DNA of 20,550 bases, from contig NZ_JBJUSG010000061.1 in assembly GCF_046044395.1 (NCBI RefSeq), positions 1 through 20,550 of the forward strand. The letters are read 5' to 3'. Of this stretch, positions 1 through 8,497 are shown one piece after another. The first letter of the stretch is position 1. Each line of letters begins with the position of its first letter. The notes under the pieces were generated by a model that was not told the DNA's origin, made no database searches, and was given only the letters and a program-made list of their open reading frames with translations. A program made the position numbers and the translations under genes. This DNA comes from Magnetominusculus dajiuhuensis. GTDB lineage: Bacteria > Nitrospirota > Thermodesulfovibrionia > Thermodesulfovibrionales > Magnetobacteriaceae.

Positions 1-1
1 T

Positions 2-151
2 TCAAAAACCCTTTTATCAATAGGTGCAAATTTCTATATCGGAGCTTGGGGGGAGTGTGCCGCTTGCAAAGATCTGGCGATTAGTGCTAACATAGCCGTA
101 CAGGTTAATAAATGGTACTGGTTGGCTTATGCGGCGTTTAGATTATTTTAA
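2..151 (+). CDS. 3' end of an unrecognised upstream gene (partial)
   Basis: One frame is open from the first complete codon of the window to a TAA at 149-151, giving 49 residues that end in NKWYWLAYAAFRLF. The other two forward frames are closed by stops early in this stretch. The peptide is rich in hydrophobic and aromatic residues (IGANFYIGAWGECAACKDL is part of it), which would suit the tail of a membrane-associated or glycan-related protein. I do not recognise the family. The next cluster gene starts 169 bases later on the same strand, so this may be the previous gene of the same operon. Forty-nine codons can stay open by chance, hence the modest confidence. Confidence 0.35.
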   Translation, partial: SKTLLSIGANFYIGAWGECAACKDLAISANIAVQVNKWYWLAYAAFRLF

Positions 152-178
152 GTAAGACTGGGTTTGCGGGGGCCTTTT

Positions 179-301
179 ATGTATGTTTCTAAAGATGAGA
201 CAATAGTAGCGATAGTGGTTAGTTTGGTCATTACTGTAATATTATGTTTTGCTTGGGATACTTTACGGCTTGGTCCCACTGTAGTGTGTGGGCGATACTG
301 A
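179..301 (+). CDS. possible small single-pass membrane peptide (40 aa)
   Basis: An ATG at 179 opens 40 codons to a TGA at 299-301. A G-rich run (GCGGGGG, about 166-172) lies some 6 bases upstream and could serve as a weak ribosome binding site. The peptide starts MYVSKDETIVA and carries one hydrophobic stretch of about 18 residues (roughly residues 9-27), as expected for one transmembrane helix, then a short tail with a Cys. It ends 19 bases before the radical SAM gene. I know no family for it. It shares a reading frame with the partial upstream ORF, from which a single TAA separates it. It may be a genuine small membrane protein, a translational leader, or chance. Confidence 0.3.
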   Translation: MYVSKDETIVAIVVSLVITVILCFAWDTLRLGPTVVCGRY

Positions 302-320
302 TGAGAGATGGTGATTATAT

Positions 321-1790
321 ATGAATATCTTACTGATTGAGCCGCCTTTTGAGAGATTTATCGGACTGAGGTGTGAGTGGTATCCTATTGGCATTACTTC
401 TATCGCCACGATGCTTACAGCAAAAGGCTTTGTTGCGTATGTATATAATGCTGAGCATGATAACAGTTTGCAATATATAAATACTGAAGTGTATTTGAGC
501 AGATATGAAAACTATACGAGAGGACTTGCCGATGCTCAACACCCCATATGGCGTGAAATAAACGAAAAAATTGCTCAGTTCAAACCAGCAATTGTCGGTA
601 TCTCCGTAAAGAGCGTCAAAATCGCAGCGGCTCTGAAAGTGTCTGAGATTTGTAAGAATATCAACAGGAATATCATTGTAATCGCCGGAGGTTTTCATGC
701 AACGGCGAGGCCGGAAGATTTGTTGAAATCTGACTGCGTTGATGTCGTAGTGCGTGGAGAAGGAGAGGAAACTCTATTGGAGCTTGCTGAAAACGTTAAG
801 AATGGTATTTACGACTTCAAGGCAATCAAAGGTATCAGTTACAAAAATGCCGATGGGACGATAAGCCATACGCCGGAGCGTGGATTGATAAATCCTCTGG
901 ATAATATCCCCTTCCCACGCCGTGAACTGATTTTCGACTACGATAAGTACACACCCGAACAGCTTGGCTGGATCATGACTAGTCGCGGCTGTCCTTACGA
1001 CTGCGCATATTGCAATTCAAAAACAATATGGGAAAGGAAGGTGAGGTTTTCTCCGCTGGAAAAAGTCATTGATGAGATCAATTATCTGAAAACTACGTTC
1101 AATTCCATCCACATCAATTTCATGGACGACTCCTTTACCGTAAATAGAAATAGAGTGTTGAAGCTATGCTCTATGCTTATAGAGAATAAAACTGGTATTA
1201 CATGGGCCTGCCTGACGCGGGCCGATCTTATAGACGATGAGATTGCTGTTTCGATGAAAAAGGCAGGTTGTATAAAAGTTGATATTGGTATTGAATCAGG
1301 CAATAAGCGTATGCAACAACTCATCAATAAAGGAATAAAACTTGAAGACGTTAGGAAATCTTCAGATATTCTAAAGAAACATGGAATATTTTGGACTGGA
1401 TTTTTTATGATGGGATTTCCTACTGAAACGAAAGAGGAGATTTTGGAAACCCTTAAATTTATGAAAGAGGTGAACCCAAACTGGGCATATCTGAATATTT
1501 TTACGCCTTACCCAGGATCTAAATTTTATGATATGGTCGAAGGTGATAAGCTGTTTCAGCAACAGAACAACATCAATATTTACAGCCACCAGAGTCCCAA
1601 CAATTGTTTCTCAACTAATATCTCTCGCGATGAGTTCAAAAAAGTTGTGAAACTGATGTTCAAAGAGTTCAACCGGCATAATAGTTCGCTGCGCTCACTG
1701 CTGCGAAGGGCATATTCAAAGAAATACCATAGAAATCCAAAACAATTCTTAAAAGACGCGGGAAAGGTACTATCCTGGCTGCGTCCATGA
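321..1790 (+). CDS. B12-binding-domain radical SAM protein
   Basis: This 489-residue protein belongs to the radical SAM enzymes with an N-terminal cobalamin-binding-like domain. The N-terminal Rossmann-type domain (about 1-195) shows IVIAGGFHATARPEDLL near 119-135 and RGEGEETLLEL near 145-155, both typical of the group; I do not see a canonical DxHxxG cobalamin loop, so bound B12 is uncertain. The radical SAM core carries C224-x3-C228-x2-C231 (CPYDCAYC), which should ligate a 4Fe-4S cluster that cleaves S-adenosylmethionine. Later core elements include DIGIESGN and FFMMGFPTET. Members found in glycan clusters are thought to methylate or rearrange sugars or lipids, but the substrate cannot be read from sequence. 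It is the first intact gene of the cluster, 98 bases before the fused dehydrogenase. The ATG at 321 has only a weak purine run (GAGAG) upstream. Confidence 0.88.
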   Translation: MNILLIEPPFERFIGLRCEWYPIGITSIATMLTAKGFVAYVYNAEHDNSLQYINTEVYLSRYENYTRGLADAQHPIWREINEKIAQFKPAIVGISVKSVKIAAALKVSEICKNINRNIIVIAGGFHATARPEDLLKSDCVDVVVRGEGEETLLELAENVKNGIYDFKAIKGISYKNADGTISHTPERGLINPLDNIPFPRRELIFDYDKYTPEQLGWIMTSRGCPYDCAYCNSKTIWERKVRFSPLEKVIDEINYLKTTFNSIHINFMDDSFTVNRNRVLKLCSMLIENKTGITWACLTRADLIDDEIAVSMKKAGCIKVDIGIESGNKRMQQLINKGIKLEDVRKSSDILKKHGIFWTGFFMMGFPTETKEEILETLKFMKEVNPNWAYLNIFTPYPGSKFYDMVEGDKLFQQQNNINIYSHQSPNNCFSTNISRDEFKKVVKLMFKEFNRHNSSLRSLLRRAYSKKYHRNPKQFLKDAGKVLSWLRP

Positions 1791-1888
1791 GGATATGGAA
1801 AAACATACTGACACATGAGCGGATATAGATTATCAATGTCGCTGAGAGAGAGTAGTCTTTTGCAACCTGTGGCAATGGCTTTTGATTT

Positions 1889-4072
1889 ATGAAACAGGTC
1901 ATTCAGAACTATAGGACAGGCCAGTTGAGTCTCGATGATGTGCCTGCGCCGATTTGTGGCAGAGATACAGTTTTAGTAAGAAACGTAGCTTCGCTTATCA
2001 GCGCCGGAACCGAAAGTTCCATAATAGAGCTAGGCGCAAAAAGTCTGCTCGGCAAGGCAAGGGCAAGACCTGACCTGGTTAAGCGCTTTAGTGAAAAGGC
2101 TAAGCAAAATGGCATACTCAAGACATTCAAAGAGGCTCTTAACCGTCTTGACACACCCACCCCTCTTGGATATAGCTCAGCGGGTATAGTTGTTGAGGTT
2201 GGGGCAAATGTACATAAATTTTCGCCGGGTGACAGAGTGGCGTGTGTTGGGGCCGGATATGCATCTCATGCAGAGTATATCTCGGTGCCCGAGATGCTAT
2301 GCGCCCATATGCCGCAACGTCTCGCTGATGGCAATCATATTAGTTTCGAGGAAGCCTCTTTTGGTACGCTTGGCATAATTGCTCTGCACGGAATAAGATC
2401 AGCAAAACTTAGCCAGGGCGAAAACGTGGCAGTAGTGGGACTTGGACTTTTAGGACTGCTAACGGTTCAAATATTGGTTGCATACGGGTTTACGGTAATA
2501 GGCATGGATGTGGTTGCGGCTAAAGCCGAAATGGCAAGGAAGTTTGGCGCGCATATGGCATTTGCCACGCCCGAGGAGTTTACAAATGGCGTAAACCGTT
2601 TAACAGAAGGATATGGTGCCGACGCCGTTATCGTTACTGCGGCCTCAAAAGGTAAGGAACCTATAGACCTGGCCGTAGATGCCTCGCGTTTTGGCGGCAG
2701 GGTCGTCGTGGTCGGCGTTGTGGACATTCATCCGCATAGAAACGATTTGTGGCACAAAGAAGTGGAAATTGTCGTATCGAAAGGAGGTGGGGCAGGCACT
2801 TTAGACGTTTACTATGAAAATCGCGGCATTGATTATCCTGTCGGTTACGTACGATGGACAGAGGGCAGAAACCTTGACGAGTTTTTACGGCTTATTGGAA
2901 ATGGTTTGGTAAACGTAGCCACCCTCATAACACATAGATTTTCAATAGAGAACGCTGAAGATGCATATCGCGCAATAATGGATGGCACTATTGGAAACTT
3001 TATTGCCGTAGTTCTTGGTTACGAAGATAAAGGTGAAATCAAGAGGGTTTTACGGCTTAATAATCCCGTATCTAAGAAAAAAGATCAGTTGACAGCAGCG
3101 GTAGTGGGAGCGGGATTGTTTGGCGGGTCGGTACTTCTGCCGACTCTTCAAACAGTTGAGGGAGTACATCTTAAAAAAATATCCACTTCAAAGGGTGCTA
3201 ACGCATTTCACGCCGGAACAAAGTTTGGTTTCGAGGAAGCAACAACAGACTACAAAGAGCTAATCAACGATAACGATATAGACGCCGTATTTGTGGTTAC
3301 TCCTCACAGTATGCACGCCAGACAGGTTTGTGAGTTTCTTGAGGCTGGAAAACATGTATTCGTGGAAAAGCCGCTATGTGTAAACAGAGAAGAACTCCAA
3401 AAGATAATATCCATATATGATAGAGTACGCAGCACTGGCGTTGTGTTAATGGTAGGATATAACCGGAGGTTTTCTCCTCATTCGGTCAAAATAAGCGAAT
3501 TTCTCAGGGAAAGACACGACCCTATGGTGATTTCTTATGTGGTGAACGCAGGGTTTGTACCCTCCAGCCATTGGGTACACGCCGAGGAACAAGGCGGTGG
3601 AAGAATCATAGGCGAGATGTGCCACTTCGTGGATTTGATGCAATATCTTACTAAAAGCAACCCGGCCAGAGTCTATGCTGAGCGTATATCTTCCACTAAC
3701 ACAACATCCATAAACAACGATAACGTAGTTGTGGTCATTAAATTTGAAGATGGTTCTGTTGGAAACATAATATATTCCGCATCAGGCGACAGAGCCTACA
3801 GCCGGGAGCAAATGGAGATATTTGTCGAAGGCAAGGTCGTGACAAATGACGATTTCTCTTTGACAAGGTATTATTCTTCCGGGAAATCTAACAAATTTAA
3901 AACACTCAGCCAGCAAATTGGTTATAAAGAAGAACTCAGACACTTTGTATCTGTAGCATCCGGTAAGGTGGAGCCTTTATTTAGCGCGGAAGAGTTATTT
4001 ATGTCAACGGCTGCGGTTTTCGACATACAAAAATCCCTCGAAGAAGGTATAGCCGTGGACATCAGAGTATAA
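1889..4072 (+). CDS. bi-domain oxidoreductase: zinc-type alcohol dehydrogenase fused to Gfo/Idh/MocA dehydrogenase
   Basis: The 727-residue protein is a fusion of two NAD(P)-dependent dehydrogenases. Residues about 1-375 are a medium-chain alcohol dehydrogenase: GYSSAGIVVEVG (94-105), PGDRV (113-117) and the nucleotide-binding G184-L-G-L-L-G189. Residues about 400-727 are a Gfo/Idh/MocA oxidoreductase with G407-A-G-L-F-G412 and the family E493-K494-P495 signature, followed by a GEMCHFVD motif in the C-terminal sheet domain. Such fusions recur in polysaccharide clusters and probably act on a nucleotide sugar or its keto intermediate; the exact reaction is not established. The stop codon TAA (4070-4072) is directly followed by the ATG of the glycosyltransferase, which implies translational coupling. 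In clusters I remember, a heparinase/alginate-lyase-like gene often sits next to it; none is present here. Confidence 0.88.
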   Translation: MKQVIQNYRTGQLSLDDVPAPICGRDTVLVRNVASLISAGTESSIIELGAKSLLGKARARPDLVKRFSEKAKQNGILKTFKEALNRLDTPTPLGYSSAGIVVEVGANVHKFSPGDRVACVGAGYASHAEYISVPEMLCAHMPQRLADGNHISFEEASFGTLGIIALHGIRSAKLSQGENVAVVGLGLLGLLTVQILVAYGFTVIGMDVVAAKAEMARKFGAHMAFATPEEFTNGVNRLTEGYGADAVIVTAASKGKEPIDLAVDASRFGGRVVVVGVVDIHPHRNDLWHKEVEIVVSKGGGAGTLDVYYENRGIDYPVGYVRWTEGRNLDEFLRLIGNGLVNVATLITHRFSIENAEDAYRAIMDGTIGNFIAVVLGYEDKGEIKRVLRLNNPVSKKKDQLTAAVVGAGLFGGSVLLPTLQTVEGVHLKKISTSKGANAFHAGTKFGFEEATTDYKELINDNDIDAVFVVTPHSMHARQVCEFLEAGKHVFVEKPLCVNREELQKIISIYDRVRSTGVVLMVGYNRRFSPHSVKISEFLRERHDPMVISYVVNAGFVPSSHWVHAEEQGGGRIIGEMCHFVDLMQYLTKSNPARVYAERISSTNTTSINNDNVVVVIKFEDGSVGNIIYSASGDRAYSREQMEIFVEGKVVTNDDFSLTRYYSSGKSNKFKTLSQQIGYKEELRHFVSVASGKVEPLFSAEELFMSTAAVFDIQKSLEEGIAVDIRV

Positions 4073-5278
4073 ATGAACATTCTTCTTGTAACTAGCTCAT
4101 ACCCTCCTGAAATCCGTTCATCAGGGCATCTTATGCAGGAACTTGCAGAAGTGTTGAGCGAGCGGGGGTATAATGTAATGGTCGCAACAGTATATCCGCA
4201 GCATAACCTCAGCCAGGATATCGGGCGCCCTTTTTATGAACCAGTGACTAATGAAAACGGTATTAAAGTACTAAGAATCAAGACACTGCCCTCGCATATG
4301 GTAAACTATATCGTTCGTGGAATCTCATATATTGTTCTGCCGCATATATTCTTTCTTAATATTCGAAGATATTTTAGAGAAAAGATTGATACGGCAATCG
4401 TATATAGTCCGCCTCTTTCGCTGTCAATTGTTGGAAGCAAATTAAAAAAAGTCTGCGGAGCCAAGTTTATTTTGAATGTCCAGGACATATTTCCGCAAAA
4501 TGCCATAGACCTTGGCATATTGAAAAACAATTTTGCAATCAAATATTTTTTGCATATGGAAAGGAATGCGTATTCTGAAGCAGACAGCATAGCAGTGCAT
4601 TCGGACAGTAATGCTGCATTTCTAATTCGAAATAAGAAAGTACAGCAGGACAGAGTTGCTATTATTCATAACTGGATAGATATCACACCTTATGAAAAAG
4701 CAAAGAGAACGGGACGATTCAGGAAACTGATGGGGCTTGAAGACAAGTTTGTGCTTCTCTTTGCCGGTGTAATTGGCCCATCCCAGGGACTTGATTTGCT
4801 TATAGACGCTGCCGAGAGGCTCCGGCACCTGCCTGATATCCGCATTCTTATTGTTGGTGACGGCATGGAAAAAGAACGGCTCAAAAAGAAGGCCGCACAT
4901 CTTACCAATGTCATCTTTTGGCCTTTCGTATCGAAAGAGGAATATCCTGAACTTGTAAAAGATGCAGATATTGGCGTTGTCTGCCTGAGCAGTATGAATA
5001 AAACGCCTGTTGTGCCGGGAAAGATTCTTGGATACATGGCGGCGTCTGTCCCTATTGTTGCATTTCTTAACAAAGAGAGCGACGGGCATGAAATTATTAG
5101 GAACGCTTCATGCGGATATTCAGAGATATCAGGTGATCCTTCCAAAGCGGCTGAATTATTATGTAAGGTGTACAGCGACCGTGACAACCTGAGACAGTTG
5201 GGAGACAATGGATTTCGTTATGCATTGATGTCTTTTACACGAAAAAAGTGTATAGACAAACTAGAAGAACTATTTTAG
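4073..5278 (+). CDS. glycosyltransferase family 4, WbuB-like
   Basis: A 401-residue GT-B fold glycosyltransferase that should transfer an activated sugar to the lipid-linked repeat unit on the cytoplasmic face of the inner membrane. The N-terminal domain begins MNILLVTSSYPPEIRSSGH, the opening typical of the WbuB (fucosaminyltransferase-like) branch, and has VQDIFPQNA at 137-145. The C-terminal donor domain shows LLFAGVIGPSQGLDLLIDA (228-246), LIVGDGMEKERL (259-270) and a PGKILGYMAA segment (315-324) in the place of the usual GT4 E-x7-E motif, again as in WbuB relatives. Its ATG abuts the previous stop with no spacer. A WbuB-like enzyme would suit an N-acetyl-6-deoxyhexosamine donor, matching the WbpM and reductase genes nearby, but the sugar is inferred. 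Confidence 0.88.
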   Translation: MNILLVTSSYPPEIRSSGHLMQELAEVLSERGYNVMVATVYPQHNLSQDIGRPFYEPVTNENGIKVLRIKTLPSHMVNYIVRGISYIVLPHIFFLNIRRYFREKIDTAIVYSPPLSLSIVGSKLKKVCGAKFILNVQDIFPQNAIDLGILKNNFAIKYFLHMERNAYSEADSIAVHSDSNAAFLIRNKKVQQDRVAIIHNWIDITPYEKAKRTGRFRKLMGLEDKFVLLFAGVIGPSQGLDLLIDAAERLRHLPDIRILIVGDGMEKERLKKKAAHLTNVIFWPFVSKEEYPELVKDADIGVVCLSSMNKTPVVPGKILGYMAASVPIVAFLNKESDGHEIIRNASCGYSEISGDPSKAAELLCKVYSDRDNLRQLGDNGFRYALMSFTRKKCIDKLEELF

Positions 5279-5290
5279 AGAAATAATAAT

Positions 5291-5297
5291 GAGGAGG
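5291..5297 (+). promoter_or_regulatory. strong Shine-Dalgarno site for the SDR gene
   Basis: GAGGAGG lies 8 bases before the ATG at 5306. It is one of the few near-consensus ribosome binding sites in this cluster, where most starts rely on coupling or weak sites, and it fixes this start. Confidence 0.8.
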
Positions 5298-5305
5298 TTC
5301 TTTTT

Positions 5306-6340
5306 ATGAAAGGCGCGCATTATGCGATTTATGAAGATAAGGTGGTTCTGGTGACAGGAGGCGCTGGCGCTATCGGGACGAATCTGTGTTCTGAATTAAG
5401 CGAAGCAGGTGCTAAAATGGTGATAATACTTGACGACTTGTCTTCGGGCTATACTTGGAATATCCCTCAAAAAAAGAACATTATGTTTGTTCAGGGATGT
5501 GTTACCGACGATATTAGTTTAAAAAGAGTTTTTTTTGAGAAACCGGAATATATATTCCATCTTGCGGCCTTCTTTGCAAATCAAAACTCTGTGGATTATC
5601 CCGAAAAAGATATTCACGTTAATGGGCTTGGAACTGTCAAACTCTTAGAATACGCGCTGCTTAGTAAAGTGGAAAGGTTTATCTTCGCCTCATCGGGCTG
5701 CTCCATATATGGCAGTGCCGCACCGCTTCCATTAACCGAGGAGTTTATGTCCATGAATCTAAGCACACCCTACCAGATAACAAAGATGTTGGGAGAGCTT
5801 TACTGCAATTTTTTCCGAAATCACTATGGACTTAACGTTACTAAGGCAAGATTTTTTAACTCATACGGCCCTGGCGAGGTGCCGGGCCAATACAGAAACG
5901 TAATCCCTAATTTTATCTATTGGGCGATGAGAGGCCAGCCTCTGCCGATTACAGGAACCGGCGAAGAGACCAGGGACTTCACCTATGTGGGCGACCTTGT
6001 AGATGGCCTGATGAGGGCAGGCTATTATGAATCGGCCATCGGGCAGGAGTTCAATCTTGCCTCAGGCAGGGAAACCAGTATCATCTCTCTGGCCACAATG
6101 GTAAACGAAGCGGTTGGAAACAAGGCCGGCATTAATTTTGTACAGCGAAGAAAGTGGGATACTAAAGCCAGGCTTTTAGCGTCAATTGAGAGGGCAAAGG
6201 CGCTGATAGAGTATGAGCCTGAAGTTGAATTTAAGGATGGGCTTATGAATGCAATCCAATGGTTCAGAGATAATTGGAGACAGATAGAGGACTCCGCATC
6301 ATTCGGCCCCGGAGTGTCCTCGGCAGTAAGAGATAAATAG
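5306..6340 (+). CDS. NAD-dependent nucleotide-sugar epimerase/dehydratase (extended SDR)
   Basis: A 344-residue extended short-chain dehydrogenase/reductase of the UDP-glucose 4-epimerase type. It has the NAD-binding G18-x2-G21-x2-G24 motif (VTGGAGAIG), an acidic DDLSSG at 43-48 that selects NAD by holding the adenine ribose, a catalytic serine region FASSGCSIYG (127-136) and the catalytic pair Y156-x3-K160. ARFFNSYGPGE and a RDFTYVGDL segment further on are typical of the sugar-binding half. It likely interconverts or dehydrates a UDP- or GDP-linked hexose for the repeat unit; sequence alone does not separate 4-epimerase from 4,6-dehydratase. The start is fixed by the GAGGAGG site. It ends five bases before wecB. 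Confidence 0.9.
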   Translation: MKGAHYAIYEDKVVLVTGGAGAIGTNLCSELSEAGAKMVIILDDLSSGYTWNIPQKKNIMFVQGCVTDDISLKRVFFEKPEYIFHLAAFFANQNSVDYPEKDIHVNGLGTVKLLEYALLSKVERFIFASSGCSIYGSAAPLPLTEEFMSMNLSTPYQITKMLGELYCNFFRNHYGLNVTKARFFNSYGPGEVPGQYRNVIPNFIYWAMRGQPLPITGTGEETRDFTYVGDLVDGLMRAGYYESAIGQEFNLASGRETSIISLATMVNEAVGNKAGINFVQRRKWDTKARLLASIERAKALIEYEPEVEFKDGLMNAIQWFRDNWRQIEDSASFGPGVSSAVRDK

Positions 6341-6345
6341 GGCTG

Positions 6346-7506
6346 ATGTCCATAGATAAAATAAAAATTCTATTGGTCTTTGGAACCCGTCCCGAGGCCA
6401 TTAAAATGGCTCCTGTAATCCGGCAGCTTATATCCCGCAAATCAACGATAATACCGGTGGTCTGCATAACGGGGCAGCATAGGGAGATGCTTGATCAGGT
6501 GATGAGCGTATTTGACATAAAGCCTGGCCATGATTTGGGGATTATGAAGAGAAATCAGGATCTTTTCGATATAACTATCAATTCCTTAGGCGGACTAAAA
6601 TGCGTTATAGAAAAAGAACAGCCCAATATAGTATTGGTGCAGGGCGATACAACTACCGCCTTTACCGCCGCACTGGCGGCATACTACCTGAAAGTGCCAA
6701 TTGGCCATGTTGAGGCGGGGCTGAGAACATACAATAAGTATAGTCCTTTCCCTGAGGAGATTAACAGACATCTGTTGAGCGTTCTGGCCGACTTGCATTT
6801 TGCTCCAACCGCATGGGCACAATCCAACCTCATAAATGAAGGGATACCGGCTGACCGCATATGGGTCACAGGCAATACGGTGATAGACGCCCTGTTATCT
6901 GTTTCAGACAGGGTATTGGGCAAGAGTACATTCTGGTTTGACTACTTCAAAGATAACTTTAACCTTGACCTGCAAACTAATATAAAAAAGATTATTCTTG
7001 TTACCGGACACAGGCGTGAAAACTTCGGCGAAGGTTTTATGAATATATGCATGTCGTTAAAAGAGATATCGCAAAAGAGGCCGGATGCCGCCATCATCTA
7101 TCCCGTTCACCTCAATCCCAACGTTCAGCGGCCTGTACACTCTATCCTGCAGGGACTAAGTAACATACATCTGATAGATCCTGTAGAGTATGAACCTTTT
7201 GTGTTTCTCATGAATAGGGCTTACTTTATTCTCACAGATTCAGGCGGTATACAGGAAGAGGCTCCGTCGTTGGGCAAACCTGTGCTGGTGATGCGAGACT
7301 CCACAGAACGGCCGGAGGGAGTCGAAGCTGGTGTGGTAAAACTGGTAGGAACGAGCAGGGAACTTATAGTTGATAGCGCTCTTGCGCTTCTCGATGATGC
7401 CCTTGTGTATGAAAGGATGTCAAAAGGCGGCAATCCATATGGCGATGGAAAGGCTGCTGAAAGAATCGTTGATATACTGGCAGAGAAACTCTCTCAGCCA
7501 CACTGA
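6346..7506 (+). CDS. wecB: UDP-N-acetylglucosamine 2-epimerase (non-hydrolysing)
   Basis: The 386-residue product matches WecB, which converts UDP-GlcNAc to UDP-ManNAc in the cytoplasm; the family is usually about 370-390 residues. Visible hallmarks are FGTRPEAIKMAPV near the N terminus (G13, R15, E17, K20), QGDTTTAFTAALAA, the stretch VEAGLRTYNKYSPFPEEINR with its acidic and Arg residues, VTGHRRENFGEGF, and the C-terminal TDSGGIQEEAPSLGKPV followed by RDSTERPEGVEAG, which binds the UDP moiety. It begins five bases after the SDR gene, so the two are probably translated together. The product may be used as such or feed a ManNAc-, ManNAcA- or L-FucNAc-type sugar; no ManNAc dehydrogenase (WecC) is seen in the window. 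Confidence 0.95.
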   Translation: MSIDKIKILLVFGTRPEAIKMAPVIRQLISRKSTIIPVVCITGQHREMLDQVMSVFDIKPGHDLGIMKRNQDLFDITINSLGGLKCVIEKEQPNIVLVQGDTTTAFTAALAAYYLKVPIGHVEAGLRTYNKYSPFPEEINRHLLSVLADLHFAPTAWAQSNLINEGIPADRIWVTGNTVIDALLSVSDRVLGKSTFWFDYFKDNFNLDLQTNIKKIILVTGHRRENFGEGFMNICMSLKEISQKRPDAAIIYPVHLNPNVQRPVHSILQGLSNIHLIDPVEYEPFVFLMNRAYFILTDSGGIQEEAPSLGKPVLVMRDSTERPEGVEAGVVKLVGTSRELIVDSALALLDDALVYERMSKGGNPYGDGKAAERIVDILAEKLSQPH

Positions 7507-7522
7507 AAATGCCTAACAAAGT

Positions 7523-8497
7523 ATGGATAAAATGAACATACTCGTTACCGGAGCGAACGGATTTGTCGGGAGGCACCTTTCAAAGACATTGCTTGAAAGA
7601 GGATATGCAGTGAAAGGGACTGTTCGTTCCCGCGAAAAAATCATATCAATGCCTGATGCAATGGACATATCTATCGTAGGGGATATCAGCCCGACAACTG
7701 ATTGGCGGGATGTGCTTAAAGGTATAGATGTTATCGTACACCTTGCCGCACGGGTGCACGTTATGACCGAAACTTCGGACAACCCACTGCAAGCATTCAG
7801 GCATGTTAATACTGTCGGCACTGAACGCCTCGCTATGCAGGCGGGCGCTGCAGGCGTGAAAAGGATCGTTTACCTTAGCACAATAAAAGTTAATGGAGAA
7901 AAAACCATAGATAAACCCTTTACAGAAAATGATAGCCCTGCCCCTGACGACCCCTATTCAGTTTCAAAGTGGGAAGCTGAACAGTCTATTCGCCGCATTG
8001 CTGAGCAGACAGGGCTTGAATACGCCATCATTCGTCCTACTCTGGTTTATGGAACCGGCGTCAAAGGTAATTTTCTCATGTTAATGAAGCTGATAAACAA
8101 GGGAGTGCCTCTACCACTTTCAGGCATCAGAAATAAGCGCAGTCTTATCTATCTGGGGAACCTTACAGATGCTATAATGAAGTGTATAAGCCACCCATCC
8201 GCCGCCAATAAGACTTTTCTGGTAAGCGACGGTGAAGACTTATCTACGCCGGAACTGATAAGAAGGATGGCTAATGCCTTTGGCAGGCCTGCTCGTTTGT
8301 TTTATTTTCCTCCAGCTTTTCTGCGCCTTGGAGGCGCAATTGCCAGAAGGACAAATGCAGTTCGAAGACTGGCGGATTCTCTAACAGTAGATAGTTCAAA
8401 GATCAGAAATGAATTGGACTGGAGCCCGCCGTTTACACTAAATCAGGGGTTGAACAGTACAATAGATTGGTTTAAGAATAGTGAATCAGGGTTGTAG
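7523..8497 (+). CDS. SDR nucleotide-sugar 4-reductase/epimerase, WbpV/WreQ-like
   Basis: A 324-residue extended SDR protein with G10-x2-G13-x2-G16 (TGANGFVG), LSTIKVNGE (118-126) with the catalytic Ser/Thr, and the Y145-x3-K149 pair (YSVSK). The pattern VHLAARVHVM and the position directly before a WbpL-type transferase match the WbpV/WreQ/WbpK group, known to reduce UDP-4-keto-6-deoxy-GlcNAc to UDP-QuiNAc or UDP-FucNAc. The supply gene, a WbpM-type 4,6-dehydratase, lies at the other end of the cluster. The start is uncertain: ATG at 7523 (MDKMNILV) or ATG at 7532 (MNILV), neither with a clear ribosome binding site. Its 3' end overlaps the next gene by 17 bases. A plain UDP-GlcNAc 4-epimerase is the main alternative. 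Confidence 0.85.
   Translation: MDKMNILVTGANGFVGRHLSKTLLERGYAVKGTVRSREKIISMPDAMDISIVGDISPTTDWRDVLKGIDVIVHLAARVHVMTETSDNPLQAFRHVNTVGTERLAMQAGAAGVKRIVYLSTIKVNGEKTIDKPFTENDSPAPDDPYSVSKWEAEQSIRRIAEQTGLEYAIIRPTLVYGTGVKGNFLMLMKLINKGVPLPLSGIRNKRSLIYLGNLTDAIMKCISHPSAANKTFLVSDGEDLSTPELIRRMANAFGRPARLFYFPPAFLRLGGAIARRTNAVRRLADSLTVDSSKIRNELDWSPPFTLNQGLNSTIDWFKNSESGL

Noticed and set aside
2..301. A single upstream gene interrupted by one in-frame TAA at 149-151
   Set aside because: The two halves show no common family, and the second has its own ATG and G-rich upstream site; separate small frames are at least as likely.
4622..5208. Two long overlapping reverse-strand open frames (155 and 172 codons)
   Set aside because: They lie wholly within the glycosyltransferase gene, which has clear family motifs; their products show no recognisable domain.
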